Below the pieces are notes generated by a model, which saw only the letters and a list, made by a program, of their open reading frames with translations, was not told where the DNA came from and did not search any database. A program made the translations under genes and the position numbers. From JALYGY01 sp963800975 (GTDB taxonomy: Bacteria; Actinomycetota; Rubrobacteria; Rubrobacterales; Rubrobacteraceae), in NCBI GenBank assembly GCA_963800975.1, contig CAWDDB010000021.1, forward strand, positions 310,001 through 374,000: a DNA stretch of 64,000 nt, read 5' to 3'. Below, one piece after another: positions 1 through 8,822 of the stretch; position 1 is the first letter of the stretch, and each line of letters begins with the position of its first letter.

Positions 1-55
1 GGGCTGCGTGGGCCGACGGCGTGTCGTCGTACCCCAGGATCAGGTCTCCCGGCAT
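1..55 (-). CDS. Universal stress protein (UspA family), N-terminal fragment
   Basis: Only the first 18 codons are in the window. Read on the minus strand from an ATG at 55 they give MPGDLILGYDDTPSAHAA, which fits the first beta strand and loop of UspA-type nucleotide-binding proteins (hydrophobic strand, then G-Y-D-D/G-S). The start lies only 3 nt beyond the stop of the APC permease gene, so the two are probably co-transcribed. The fusion or pairing of transporters with Usp proteins is common. The remainder, including any ATP-binding G-2x-G-9x-G motif, is outside the window, so the assignment rests on a short stretch. Confidence 0.6.
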   Translation of the reverse strand, partial: MPGDLILGYDDTPSAHAA

Positions 56-58
56 CCG

Positions 59-1612
59 TTAATCCTCCTCCGGCGGCGCGCCGGCGGTCTCTTGCACCTT
101 TACTGTTCCTGCGGCTATCGCCGGATCGACGGTCTCAGGGGTCCGTCCGAAGAAGCTTCCGTGGCCGCCGAGGCGCCAGACGATCTCCAGGATCACGCCA
201 AGCAGCAAGAACCCGAGCCCGATCACCAGCGGCATCCCGAGGCCGAGGAAGGAACCACCGGTGTATGAGGCGGCCGGGTTCGCGAGGTCGATCATGGACC
301 GGAAGAACAGGTAGGCGAGGATCAGGGCGCCAACCACGGGTGCCAGTCCGATGAAGACGAAGTTCTTCACGCTCTTGAACAGCTCGTGGCGGTAGTAGAT
401 CGCGCAGGCGAAGCCGGTGAGGGCGTAGTAGAAGGCGATCATGAGCGAGAGGGCCCCGACCGTGTCGAAGAGGAAGTTTTCCGAGAGGAAGTTCAGCGGC
501 ACGTACCAGATGGTCGCCAGGGCGCCGACGACGATGGTAGAAACGTGCGGCGTCAGGAAGCGCGGGTGCGTCGCGCCCAAAAGGGCGGGCATCGCGTTGG
601 CTCGCGCCATCGAGAGCACGGTGCGCGAGGCCGGCAGGATGGTGGTCTGGGTGGAGGCCAGCGCCGAGGTCAGGACCGCAAGGACGACCAGCTTGTCCCA
701 GGGCGAGCCAAGGACGCCGGTCGCCAGGGTGCTGAGGATGGCGTCGTCGTCGGCGAACTTCTCGGCGGTCCCGACGCCGCCGAAGGCGACCACCGCGGCC
801 GCGACCGAAACGTAGGTGACGAGCAGGATCACCGTGCTGGCGACGGCCGCCAGGCCTGGCGCGCTCTCGCTGTCCTCCGTCTCCTCCGTGAGGTTGACCG
901 AGCTCTCCCAGCCCCAGTAGATAAAGACCCCGATCAGGACCCCCGCGATCAGGGCGCTGGTGCTATCGACCGCGAGCGGGTTGAACCACGAGAGTTCCGG
1001 GATGAGCGATCCTTCGGGGGCCGAGCCCCCGTAGACCCTCGCCAGGGCCACGACGGCGAAGAGCAGGAGCGCGCCGACCTGGGCGATGATCATGTAGTCC
1101 TGGATGCGGGCCGTGAGCTCGGTGCCGATGACGCAGATGGCCGTCGTCACGACGATGATGATCACGGCGAACAGCGTGATCGCCACCTTCGAGCCAGCGA
1201 GACCGTCGAGACCGAAGAACACGAAGGTGTAGCGGGCCGCCACGTCGGCCAGGGATCCTACGATCAGGATGCCTGTCACGCAGATCGCCCAGCCCCCGAT
1301 CCAGCCCAGGTAAGGTCCCATCGCCCGCGTCACCCACGAGAATGTCGTGCCGCAGTCCTGGTCTGCGCGGTTCATGTAGTAGAACGCGGTGGCGACGAAG
1401 AACATCGGGATAAAGGAGACCAGGAACACGGCCGGCGCCTGCACGCCGACGACCACGACGATCAGCCCGATCACCGCCGCCAGCGAATAGGCCGGCGCCG
1501 TCGAGGCTATGCCGATGATCAGGGCGTCCCTGAACCCTATCGCGTTTTCCTTTAAGCCGTGCTCCGATACCTCCGGAGATCTAGGTTCCCTACTATCGCC
1601 TGCACCCTCCAC
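59..1612 (-). CDS. APC-superfamily amino acid permease
   Basis: Predicted cytoplasmic-membrane amino acid or amine transporter of 517 residues with about 12 hydrophobic segments. The first helix carries IIGIASTAPAYSL, the substrate/backbone-binding type of motif seen in APC permeases; a hydrophilic N-terminal 25 residues and a charged C-terminal tail flank the membrane core. The start is GTG at 1612, supported by an AAAGGAGC Shine-Dalgarno six bases upstream. It follows the HemL-like transaminase gene after an 87-nt gap and precedes a universal stress protein gene by 3 nt. Its place at the end of the polyamine cluster suggests uptake of a related amine or amino acid, but the substrate cannot be read from sequence. 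Confidence 0.85.
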   Translation of the reverse strand: MEGAGDSREPRSPEVSEHGLKENAIGFRDALIIGIASTAPAYSLAAVIGLIVVVVGVQAPAVFLVSFIPMFFVATAFYYMNRADQDCGTTFSWVTRAMGPYLGWIGGWAICVTGILIVGSLADVAARYTFVFFGLDGLAGSKVAITLFAVIIIVVTTAICVIGTELTARIQDYMIIAQVGALLLFAVVALARVYGGSAPEGSLIPELSWFNPLAVDSTSALIAGVLIGVFIYWGWESSVNLTEETEDSESAPGLAAVASTVILLVTYVSVAAAVVAFGGVGTAEKFADDDAILSTLATGVLGSPWDKLVVLAVLTSALASTQTTILPASRTVLSMARANAMPALLGATHPRFLTPHVSTIVVGALATIWYVPLNFLSENFLFDTVGALSLMIAFYYALTGFACAIYYRHELFKSVKNFVFIGLAPVVGALILAYLFFRSMIDLANPAASYTGGSFLGLGMPLVIGLGFLLLGVILEIVWRLGGHGSFFGRTPETVDPAIAAGTVKVQETAGAPPEED

Positions 1613-1699
1613 CTCTGCTCCTTTCCCTACGGGGCTCCAATCCCCCGAGCGCGTCGCCCATACAAGGGCTACGTCTCTCCGCCCTTCACAGGCGGGAGT

Positions 1700-3073
1700 C
1701 TATGCAAAAAGCTCGTCTAGCGCCTCCTCGAATACGGCTGTGTGCTTGTCCACCTGCGCCTCCGTTGTGGTCGGAGCCATAAGGGCCATGTTGTGGAACG
1801 GCGTGATCAGCACCCCGCGGTTGAGCGCGTACAGGTGCAGGAGCGTCTCCAGCTCGTCGTCATGGGTGGCCGCCGCCTCCGCGCCGTTGCGCGGCGGCTC
1901 GGGCGAGAAGCCGTACTCGACCCGGCAGCCAAGACGCACCGCGTTCCACGGAGCCCCCGTCTCCGCTATGGCATCTTTTACGCCCAGCTCGAAGCGCTCG
2001 GCCAGCGGCACGGTGCGCCGGTAAGCCTCCTCGGTCAGCACCTCGGTCAGGGCCGTGCGCATCGCCGCCACCGAGAGCGCGTTGCCTGCCAGCGTCCCGC
2101 CTACGCCGCCGACGTCCACGTAGTCCGCGTCGTCCTGGGAGAGGGCCCTCTCCGCTACCTCGCGGGTGACGCCGAAGGCCCCGGCCGGCACGCCGCCGCC
2201 TATCGTCTTGCCGACCGTCAGGACGTCGGGATCGAGCCCGTACTCGCGCGTGTAGCCGCCGTAGCCGGTGGAGATGGTGTGGGTCTCGTCGATGATGAGG
2301 AGGGTGCCGTGGCGGCGCGTGAGGTCCCTCAGCGCGTCGTGCAGGCCCGGCTCCGGGAGCACTATCCCGATGTTCGTCATGGCCGGCTCGGCCAGCACGC
2401 ACGCCACGTCCTCGTGGCCTAGCGCCTCCTCCAGCGCCGCGACGTCGTTGAACTCGACCACGCGGGTCGTGCGGTCCAGCTCGACGGGCGGGCCGACGTT
2501 GCCGGGTCGGGAGACGACGCGGCCCTCGTGCAGGACGGCGAACGTCTCGTCCACGGTGCCGTGGTAGCACCAGTTAAAGACCAGGATGCGGGGGCGGCCC
2601 GTGATCTCGCGCGCCATCCGGATCGCGAACCGGTTCGCGTCGGTGGCGCTGAGCGTCACCTGCCAGATTGGCAGGCCAAACCTCTCGGCCAGGGCCTCGC
2701 CCACGATGGGGGCATCGGGCGACGGCATCATGGTCGTGATGGCGCGGGCCGCCTGCTCCGCCGCCGTGGCGGCCACGGCAGGCGGCGCGTGTCCCGTCAT
2801 TGCCCCGGTGTCGCCGAGGCAGAAGTCCGCGTACTCGTTGCCGTCCACGTCGAGGACGGTAGAGCCCTCGGCGCTCTCGGCGAACACCGGGAACCCGCCG
2901 GCCCACTTCATCATCCAGCTCATCGGCACGCCGCCGAAAAGGGAGCCGCCTGCCCTATCGTAGAGCTCGCGGGATCTCCCGTGCGTGCGGGCGAAGGTGT
3001 CGCGCTCGCGTTCTGTTAGCGCGAGGATGCGCTCGCGCGGCGGGCCGGCTTTCGGTCTAACGGTCTCGGCCAT
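1700..3073 (-). CDS. Class III (HemL-like) PLP-dependent aminotransferase
   Basis: PLP enzyme of 457 residues, the usual length for class III transaminases. The cofactor region is clear: the DETHT motif (aspartate contacting the pyridine nitrogen) and the Schiff-base lysine in VLTVGKTIGGGVPAG. Overall order resembles glutamate-1-semialdehyde aminomutase and related transaminases, but the context is not haem synthesis. It starts 4 nt after the potC stop, as the last gene of a polyamine transport/oxidation operon, so transamination of a diamine or an aminoaldehyde-derived acid is the more likely role. ATG at 3073 has an AGAGG-type ribosome site. Substrate is inferred from neighbours only. Confidence 0.82.
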   Translation of the reverse strand: MAETVRPKAGPPRERILALTERERDTFARTHGRSRELYDRAGGSLFGGVPMSWMMKWAGGFPVFAESAEGSTVLDVDGNEYADFCLGDTGAMTGHAPPAVAATAAEQAARAITTMMPSPDAPIVGEALAERFGLPIWQVTLSATDANRFAIRMAREITGRPRILVFNWCYHGTVDETFAVLHEGRVVSRPGNVGPPVELDRTTRVVEFNDVAALEEALGHEDVACVLAEPAMTNIGIVLPEPGLHDALRDLTRRHGTLLIIDETHTISTGYGGYTREYGLDPDVLTVGKTIGGGVPAGAFGVTREVAERALSQDDADYVDVGGVGGTLAGNALSVAAMRTALTEVLTEEAYRRTVPLAERFELGVKDAIAETGAPWNAVRLGCRVEYGFSPEPPRNGAEAAATHDDELETLLHLYALNRGVLITPFHNMALMAPTTTEAQVDKHTAVFEEALDELFA

Positions 3074-3077
3074 GTCT

Positions 3078-3881
3078 CTAGGCCCTCTCCCTTCTCGTAA
3101 GGATGCGGCTGCCGCCGAAGATCAGGATCACCGTCGCCACGAGCACCACGGTCGAGAGCGCGTTGATAACGGGCGAGACGCCGAACTTGATCATGGAGTA
3201 GATCTTCAGGGGCAGCGTGCTCGAGCCGACCCCGGCGACGAAGAACGTTATGACGAAGTCGTCGAAGGAGAGCGTGAACGCCAGGAGCGCCCCCGCCATG
3301 ACGCCTGGCAGGATCAGGGGCAGCGTCACCCGCAAAAAGGTGCTCACGGGGTTCGCCCCGAGGTCCTGGGCCGCCTCTTCGAGGGATCGGTCCATCCCCG
3401 AGAGACGTGCCCGCACCACGATGGTCACGAAAGAGATGGAGAAAGCCACGTGGGCGACGATGATCGTGGTGATGCCGAGCCCGAACTGCACGGAGACGAA
3501 GAACGCCAGCAGGCTGACCCCGACCACGATCTCCGGCATCACCGTGGCGGCGTAAATCGTGGAGTCGGCGGCGGACTTGCCCAAAAAGCGGTGGCGCGTC
3601 AGCGCCACCGCCGCGAACGTACCTATGACGGTTGCGATGGCCGTGGCCGAGACCCCGACTATCATCGAGGTGCGGAACGCGTCGAGCACCGACTGGTTGC
3701 TCACCAGGTCCCCGTACCACCTGAGCGAGAACCCTTCCCAGATCTGCGTGCTGTTGGCCGAGTTGAAGGAGAACAGCATCAGCACCACTATCGGGGCGTA
3801 CAGGAAGAGGTAGATCACGGCCGCAACAGCGAAGAGCGCGCGGTCGGGAACCCTGCTCATTCCCTTCTGCATCGGTCCCAC
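3078..3881 (-). CDS. potC: Spermidine/putrescine ABC transporter permease PotC
   Basis: Integral-membrane subunit (267 residues, about six helices) of a polyamine ABC importer. The EAA loop that docks on the ATPase is visible as EEAAQDLGANPVSTFLRVTLP, followed by the PGVMAGALLAF segment typical of PotC. The start is GTG at 3881 with GGAGGGGG upstream, one base after the potB stop, which indicates translational coupling. The order potA-potD-potB-potC-transaminase is unusual only in having potD second. It should act in the cytoplasmic membrane with PotB, PotA and the lipoprotein PotD. Confidence 0.93.
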   Translation of the reverse strand: MGPMQKGMSRVPDRALFAVAAVIYLFLYAPIVVLMLFSFNSANSTQIWEGFSLRWYGDLVSNQSVLDAFRTSMIVGVSATAIATVIGTFAAVALTRHRFLGKSAADSTIYAATVMPEIVVGVSLLAFFVSVQFGLGITTIIVAHVAFSISFVTIVVRARLSGMDRSLEEAAQDLGANPVSTFLRVTLPLILPGVMAGALLAFTLSFDDFVITFFVAGVGSSTLPLKIYSMIKFGVSPVINALSTVVLVATVILIFGGSRILTRRERA

Positions 3882-3882
3882 G

Positions 3883-4749
3883 CTACACCCCCTCCAGCTT
3901 GTCCGTACCGACCTTCCGGATGTAGAGCATGATCGCCCCGAGCATCAGCACGCCCAGCAGCACCGCCAGGGCGCTCCCGAAGGCCCAGTCGCGGGCGTTC
4001 AGGAACTGCTGCTGGATCAGGTTGCCCGTCATGAACACCTTCGAGCCGCCGAGCAGGTCGGGTATGACGAACTCGCCGGCGGAAGGGATGAACACAAGGA
4101 TGCTCCCAGCTATGACCCCCGGCAGGCTCATCGGGAAGGTCACCCGCCAGAAGGCATGCCAGCGGGTGGCGCCGAGGTCTTGCGCCGCCTCTTTGAGGCG
4201 CCAATCGAACTTCTCCAGCGAAGCGTAGAGCGGCAGAACCATGAAAGGCAGATACGAGTAGACCATGCCCATCAACACCGCCTCAGGTGTGAAGATGAGG
4301 GCTACGGGCTCGTTCGTTATCCCGAGGAACTGCAGCGTCTTGTTGGCGATGCCGTTGCCGCTTAGTATCACAACCCACGAGTAGGCTCGCACCAGGAGGC
4401 TGGTCCAGAAAGGGATCATGACCAGTAGGATGAGCGCGGTCTTCCACTTCCCGCCCCTGAATGTGATGAAGTAGGCGAGCGGGTAGCCCAAAGCCAGGCA
4501 AAGGATGGTGGTCAGCGCGGCGATCACGAGCGAGCGGCCTACGATCTCCAGGTAAAGGGGATCTAGGACCTTCAGGTAATTGGCCGGGTTGAAGCCTATG
4601 GTGATGCCGCCGTAGACCCCGCTGACGCCAAAGGAATACACCACGACGAGCAGCAGCGGCGCCAGGAAGAAGAGCCCGAGCCAGATCGTGACGGGAGCGA
4701 GCAGGCCCGCCAGCCCCAGGCTCCACCCGCGACCTTTTCCTCCGTCCAT
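3883..4749 (-). CDS. potB: Spermidine/putrescine ABC transporter permease PotB
   Basis: Second membrane subunit of the polyamine importer, 288 residues. I place the start at the ATG at 4749 (MDGGKGRGWSL), 2 nt past the potD stop; the longer open frame upstream simply overlaps potD in another frame and has no signal of its own. The EAA loop reads KEAAQDLGATRWHAFWRVTFP and is followed by SLPGVIAGSILVF. Two permease genes of this type side by side (PotB and PotC) define a heterodimeric channel. The first helix, LAPVTIWLGLFFLAPLLLVV, is a standard PotB membrane anchor. Confidence 0.93.
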   Translation of the reverse strand: MDGGKGRGWSLGLAGLLAPVTIWLGLFFLAPLLLVVVYSFGVSGVYGGITIGFNPANYLKVLDPLYLEIVGRSLVIAALTTILCLALGYPLAYFITFRGGKWKTALILLVMIPFWTSLLVRAYSWVVILSGNGIANKTLQFLGITNEPVALIFTPEAVLMGMVYSYLPFMVLPLYASLEKFDWRLKEAAQDLGATRWHAFWRVTFPMSLPGVIAGSILVFIPSAGEFVIPDLLGGSKVFMTGNLIQQQFLNARDWAFGSALAVLLGVLMLGAIMLYIRKVGTDKLEGV

Positions 4750-4751
4750 CC

Positions 4752-5849
4752 CTAGGCGCTCTTCACTTCGGTGAAGATGCGCTCGTACTGGCGGGTCGCC
4801 TCGCCGACGTCCTCGATGACCACCAGCCGGTCGAAGACGCTTTCCGGCGGGCTCCACTCTGGGATCTTCTTCAGCGCCTCGTCTACCAGGGGGATCGCCT
4901 TTACGTCCGGTGTGGCGTAATAGGTGAAGTTCGTGAGCGCGGCGTTTTGCTCGGGAATGAGCATGAAGTTTATGAACTCGTGCGCGACGTCCGGGTGCTG
5001 AGCGCCGACGGGTATGCACATGTTGTCGGTCCAGCGGGTGGCCTTCGGTTTGGGGATGCTATAGGCGAGTCCTTCGTTCTCGAGTGTGGAGAGGATGCCC
5101 GTCCCGCTGAACGTGTGGGCCAGGAGGATGTCGCCGCTAGCCACGAGCGGCTCGCTCTCGGTGTCGGGGAAGTAGCCCCTGAGCAAGGGCTTCTGCTCCA
5201 GCAGAAGCCGCTTGCCCTCCTCCAGCTGCTCCGGGTCGGTGGCGTTTATGGAATAGCCCAGCTGCACCAGCGCCGCCCCCAGGGTCTCCCTGACGTCGTC
5301 CAACATGGCGATCTTGCCTTCGTACTGCGGATCCCACATGGCTTCCCAGCTATCTACCTTGCCGGTCTCCTTCTCGTTGTAGAGGATGCCCGTGGTCCCC
5401 CACTGGTAGGGCACGCTGTACTTGTTCTCCGGGTCGAACGACAGCCCCTTGAAGTTCTCGCCGATGTTGTCGTAGTTGGGGATCTTCGAGAAATCGAGCT
5501 CCTCGAGGATCCCGCTCTTGATCATGACGGCGACCATGTAATCCGACGGGACGATGACGTCGTAGCCGGTGCCGCCGGCCTGGAGCTTGGCCAGCAGTTC
5601 CTCGTTGGAGGCGAAGAAGTCCTGGGTCACCTCTGCCCCGGTCTTCTTCTCGAAGTCCTTTATGTTCGACGCCGCTATGTACTCCGACCAGTTGTAGAGG
5701 TTGAGCCGGTTCTCGTCCCCGGAGCCTCCGTCGCCGCTCTGCGGGGTCGTGCTCACGGTGCAGGCCGAGAGGACCGAGAGCGTCGAGCCGGCCACGCCGG
5801 CTGCCCCCATCGCCTTCAGGAACCTGCCCCTCGATATCTTCCTCTGCAT
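4752..5849 (-). CDS. potD: Polyamine-binding lipoprotein PotD
   Basis: Extracytoplasmic solute-binding protein (365 residues) that delivers spermidine or putrescine to PotBC. The N-terminus has SRGRFLKAMGAAGVAG followed by the lipobox LSAC, so it should be a membrane-anchored lipoprotein; the SRGRFLK stretch recalls a Tat signal but lacks the twin arginine. LNLYNWSEYI at the mature start is the hallmark first strand of PotD/PotF proteins, and VIVPSDYMV and YQWGTTGILYN are further family motifs. ATG at 5849 follows TAGGAGG. Spacing to potA and to potB is 2 nt each, so it is inside the operon. Confidence 0.94.
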   Translation of the reverse strand: MQRKISRGRFLKAMGAAGVAGSTLSVLSACTVSTTPQSGDGGSGDENRLNLYNWSEYIAASNIKDFEKKTGAEVTQDFFASNEELLAKLQAGGTGYDVIVPSDYMVAVMIKSGILEELDFSKIPNYDNIGENFKGLSFDPENKYSVPYQWGTTGILYNEKETGKVDSWEAMWDPQYEGKIAMLDDVRETLGAALVQLGYSINATDPEQLEEGKRLLLEQKPLLRGYFPDTESEPLVASGDILLAHTFSGTGILSTLENEGLAYSIPKPKATRWTDNMCIPVGAQHPDVAHEFINFMLIPEQNAALTNFTYYATPDVKAIPLVDEALKKIPEWSPPESVFDRLVVIEDVGEATRQYERIFTEVKSA

Positions 5850-5851
5850 AA

Positions 5852-7000
5852 CTAGCCTCCTAGCACCCGGCAGTTCCGGGCGTCCCAGGCCACCGAGACC
5901 TCGTCGCCCTCGGCCGGGCCCGTTCCGTCGTGGATGTTCTGCTGGTAGAGCACCAGTGCCGCACCGCCCTCGAGTTCCGCGATGTATTGGGTGCTGACCC
6001 CGAGGTAAACGACTTGCTTGATTCGCACGGAGAGCACGTTGTCTCCGTCGGCGCCGAGCCTGACCTTCTCAGGCCTGACCGCCGCGTGGGCCTCCGAGCC
6101 GACCTCTACTGTGACTCCCTGGGGCGCCACGGCCTCGACGCGCGCCCCCACGTGGGTGCGCAGCGTCACCTTGTCTTCGCTCACGGACTCGACCGTCCCC
6201 GAGAATACGTTGGTCTGGCCGATGAAGTTGGCTACGAAGCGGTTCTTCGGTAGCTCGTAGAGGGTGGCGGGGTCAGCGACCTGCTGGACCTTGCCCTCGT
6301 TCATCACCGCGATGCGGTCGCTCATCGTGAGCGCCTCCTCCTGATCGTGGGTGACGTAGACGAAGGTGATACCGACCTCGTGCTGCAGGCTCTTTAGCTC
6401 GAGCTGCATTTCCTTCCTGAGCTTGAGATCGAGAGCACCCAACGGCTCGTCCAGGAGCAGCACCTTCGGGCGGTTGACGAGCGCCCTGGCCAGCGCGACC
6501 CTCTGCTGCTGGCCGCCCGAGAGCATGCCGGGCTTGCGCTTCTCGAAGCCCTCGAGCTGCACCATCGCGCAGGCCTCGGTTACCCTCGCTCGCAACTCCT
6601 CACCCTTGACCCCGCTACGGCGCAACCCGAAGGCGACGTTGTCGAAGACGTCGAGGTGGGGGAAGATGGCGTAGGACTGGAAGACGGTGTTGACGGGGCG
6701 CCTGTAGGGGGGGACCCCCCGCACCGGCTCGCCGGCGACGGAGATCTCACCCCGCGTGGGCTCCTCGAAGCCGGCGATCATGCGCAGGGTCGTCGTCTTG
6801 CCGCACCCGCTCGGGCCGAGCAGCGAGAAGAACTCGCCGGCCCAGATCTCGAGCGAGAGATCATCGACCGCTACGAATTCCCCGAAGCGTTTCGTGATCC
6901 CGGAGAGCTCTACGGCCGCCTGCTGCCCGGCCTCGGGCGCGGCTCGGGGCTCTGGCTCCACGCTCTTTTCCTGCACCCTGTCCTCCCGTATCTTAGCCAC
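5852..7000 (-). CDS. potA: Polyamine ABC transporter ATP-binding protein PotA
   Basis: Cytoplasmic ATPase of the importer, 382 residues. Walker A is GPSGCGKT near residues 62-69, the signature is LSGGQQQRVALARAL, Walker B is VLLLDEPLGALD and the switch histidine lies in VYVTHDQEEAL. After about residue 260 a TOBE-type regulatory domain follows, as in PotA and MalK. A roughly 30-residue charged N-terminal extension precedes the ABC domain. The GTG start at 7000 overlaps the end of the upstream amidohydrolase gene by 8 nt, so its translation is likely coupled to that gene. Confidence 0.94.
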   Translation of the reverse strand: MAKIREDRVQEKSVEPEPRAAPEAGQQAAVELSGITKRFGEFVAVDDLSLEIWAGEFFSLLGPSGCGKTTTLRMIAGFEEPTRGEISVAGEPVRGVPPYRRPVNTVFQSYAIFPHLDVFDNVAFGLRRSGVKGEELRARVTEACAMVQLEGFEKRKPGMLSGGQQQRVALARALVNRPKVLLLDEPLGALDLKLRKEMQLELKSLQHEVGITFVYVTHDQEEALTMSDRIAVMNEGKVQQVADPATLYELPKNRFVANFIGQTNVFSGTVESVSEDKVTLRTHVGARVEAVAPQGVTVEVGSEAHAAVRPEKVRLGADGDNVLSVRIKQVVYLGVSTQYIAELEGGAALVLYQQNIHDGTGPAEGDEVSVAWDARNCRVLGG

Positions 7001-8822
7001 TGCCTGCTACGCGCGCCGTGTTCCGGTTGCTTCCAGGCCAGTCGTTCTCCTGATAGACAACCTCGCCGCCTACCATGGTCATAAGAACCTCGGTCTGGTC
7101 GATCCGATCGGTCGGTACCTCCAGAAGATTCTGATCCAGTACTATCAGGTCAGCTAGCTTCCCGGCTTCAAGCGACCCCACCTCGTCCGCGAGGGACAAC
7201 TGAAAAGCGCCGTTCAGCGTGTACGCCTCGAGCGCGGTGTGCAGCGAGAGGCGTTGGTCCGCGTTGAGGGGTTCGTCCGGGTAGCCGTACCAGCCCTCGG
7301 CTGTTCGCGTTACGCCGCGCTCGATCGCGTAGAACGGGAAGAGGGGATCCACGGGCCAGTCGCTGGAGGCGGCAAGCTTGGCGTCGCTCTCCACGAGGCT
7401 CCTCGCGGGGTAGAGCCGATCGAAGCGTTGCTTGCCTATGTAGGGCCTGCCGTTTTCGACGGTGTAACCGTCCCGCTGAAACCACTGCATCTGCATGTTC
7501 GCCACGACGCGCAGCTCGGCGAACCGCCGAACGTCGTCGGGGTGGACGAGCTCGAGGTGCGTTATAGTGTACCTGTTCCCCCAGCCCTCCGTTTCGTTGG
7601 CGCGACGCGCCTCTTCGACCGCGTTCAGCGCCTCGCGCACGGCACGGTCGCCGATAGCGTGGAAGTGAACCTGCCACCCGGCCGCGTCTAGCGCGGTGAC
7701 CAGCCGGCGCAGGTCATCAGGACGCACGTAGAGCGCGCCGCGATCTTCGCTGGGTACCCACTCGGGGTCCTTCTCGCTGCCAACGTTGTGGAGGTAGGGT
7801 TCGAGGAGCGCGGCCGTCTTCGCGGGGTGCTCCAAAACGCCGTCCACAAAGATCTTGACCGCCCCGATACGGAGACGTTCCGTTTCGTAGTCATCGCTTA
7901 GCTCCTGAAGCTGGTCGATAGCCTGGTCGGGGTGTTCGGCGTCTTCCTGGTCGAAGACGATCGCGGCGCGGGTACGCAGCGTGAGATCTCCGTTCGTCTC
8001 TAGCTCGCTGTAGGCCCTCAGGATGTTCTCACCAGACGCGGCGTCGAACACGGTGGTGATACCGTGCTCGTTGAGGGCGTCGACCGCCTGTTGTGCGTAG
8101 CGGAACCGGTCGTCCTTGGTGACGGAAGGTATCTGCCCGGTTACGAGACCAATGGCGCCATCGTTGAGCATGCCGGTCGGTTCGCCTGATCCGTCTCGCA
8201 CGATGCTGCCGTCGGGCGGATCGGACGTCTCCTCGTCGATACCAGATAGCTCGAGAGCCCGCGCGTTCACGAGGGCTTTGTGTCCATCGGTGCCGTACAC
8301 GATGATGGGACGCTGCGTCTCCAGCGCGTCCAACGCCGACTTGTTCAGGGTGGTGCCGGGCGGTTGGGTCTCCGACTCAGGCCAGGAGAAGACCTCCAGC
8401 CAGTCGTCGGGCTCCTGCTCTCTTGTCTGACGGAGGCAATCGGTGATGCGCGATCGGAGCTGCGCTTGGGTAAGTGCCTGGTACTCAAGGCTGCACTGGC
8501 TGAGTTCGAGACCCCCATCGACGGGATGGACGTGGCTGTCGACCAGGCCGGGCATGACCATCCGTCCTTGCAGGTCGACGACCCTCGTGTCCGGCCCTAC
8601 GTATTCCTGGGCGCCGCTGTCGGAACCGACGAAGACTATCTTGGTGCCGTCTACGGCCACGGCCCGTGCCTCGGGTTGTTGATCGTTGACGGTGTAAACG
8701 AAGCCGTTGCGCAAGACGGTGTCAACCCCAGGCCTCTGCGTCTCGGCGCCACAAGCCAGCGTGGCAAACATGGCTCCCGCGAGAGCCAGCGCCAGGGTAG
8801 CGGAGCGTTGCTGACCATTCAC
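6993..8822 (-). CDS. Exported amidohydrolase family 3 (YtcJ-like) lipoprotein
   Basis: Metal-dependent hydrolase of 609 residues. A signal peptide ends in the lipobox LACG near residue 24, so the enzyme should sit outside the cell membrane. Amidohydrolase features in order: TVLRNGFVYTVNDQQPEARA strand, VMPGLVDSHVHP metal motif (HxH), the HFHAIGDRAV histidine motif, THLELVHPDD, and SSDWPVDPLFPFY with the catalytic-type aspartate, then ADLIVLDQN near the end. The GTG start overlaps the amine oxidase stop (GTGA) and its 3' end overlaps potA. YtcJ relatives are of mostly unknown substrate; location suggests release of an amine or polyamine from an amide conjugate before uptake, which is inference. 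Confidence 0.85.
   Translation of the reverse strand: MNGQQRSATLALALAGAMFATLACGAETQRPGVDTVLRNGFVYTVNDQQPEARAVAVDGTKIVFVGSDSGAQEYVGPDTRVVDLQGRMVMPGLVDSHVHPVDGGLELSQCSLEYQALTQAQLRSRITDCLRQTREQEPDDWLEVFSWPESETQPPGTTLNKSALDALETQRPIIVYGTDGHKALVNARALELSGIDEETSDPPDGSIVRDGSGEPTGMLNDGAIGLVTGQIPSVTKDDRFRYAQQAVDALNEHGITTVFDAASGENILRAYSELETNGDLTLRTRAAIVFDQEDAEHPDQAIDQLQELSDDYETERLRIGAVKIFVDGVLEHPAKTAALLEPYLHNVGSEKDPEWVPSEDRGALYVRPDDLRRLVTALDAAGWQVHFHAIGDRAVREALNAVEEARRANETEGWGNRYTITHLELVHPDDVRRFAELRVVANMQMQWFQRDGYTVENGRPYIGKQRFDRLYPARSLVESDAKLAASSDWPVDPLFPFYAIERGVTRTAEGWYGYPDEPLNADQRLSLHTALEAYTLNGAFQLSLADEVGSLEAGKLADLIVLDQNLLEVPTDRIDQTEVLMTMVGGEVVYQENDWPGSNRNTARVAGSG

Noticed and set aside
386..1555. Plus-strand frame of 389 codons opposite the APC permease
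   Set aside because: Low-complexity Arg/Asp/Gly composition typical of antisense reading in GC-rich DNA.
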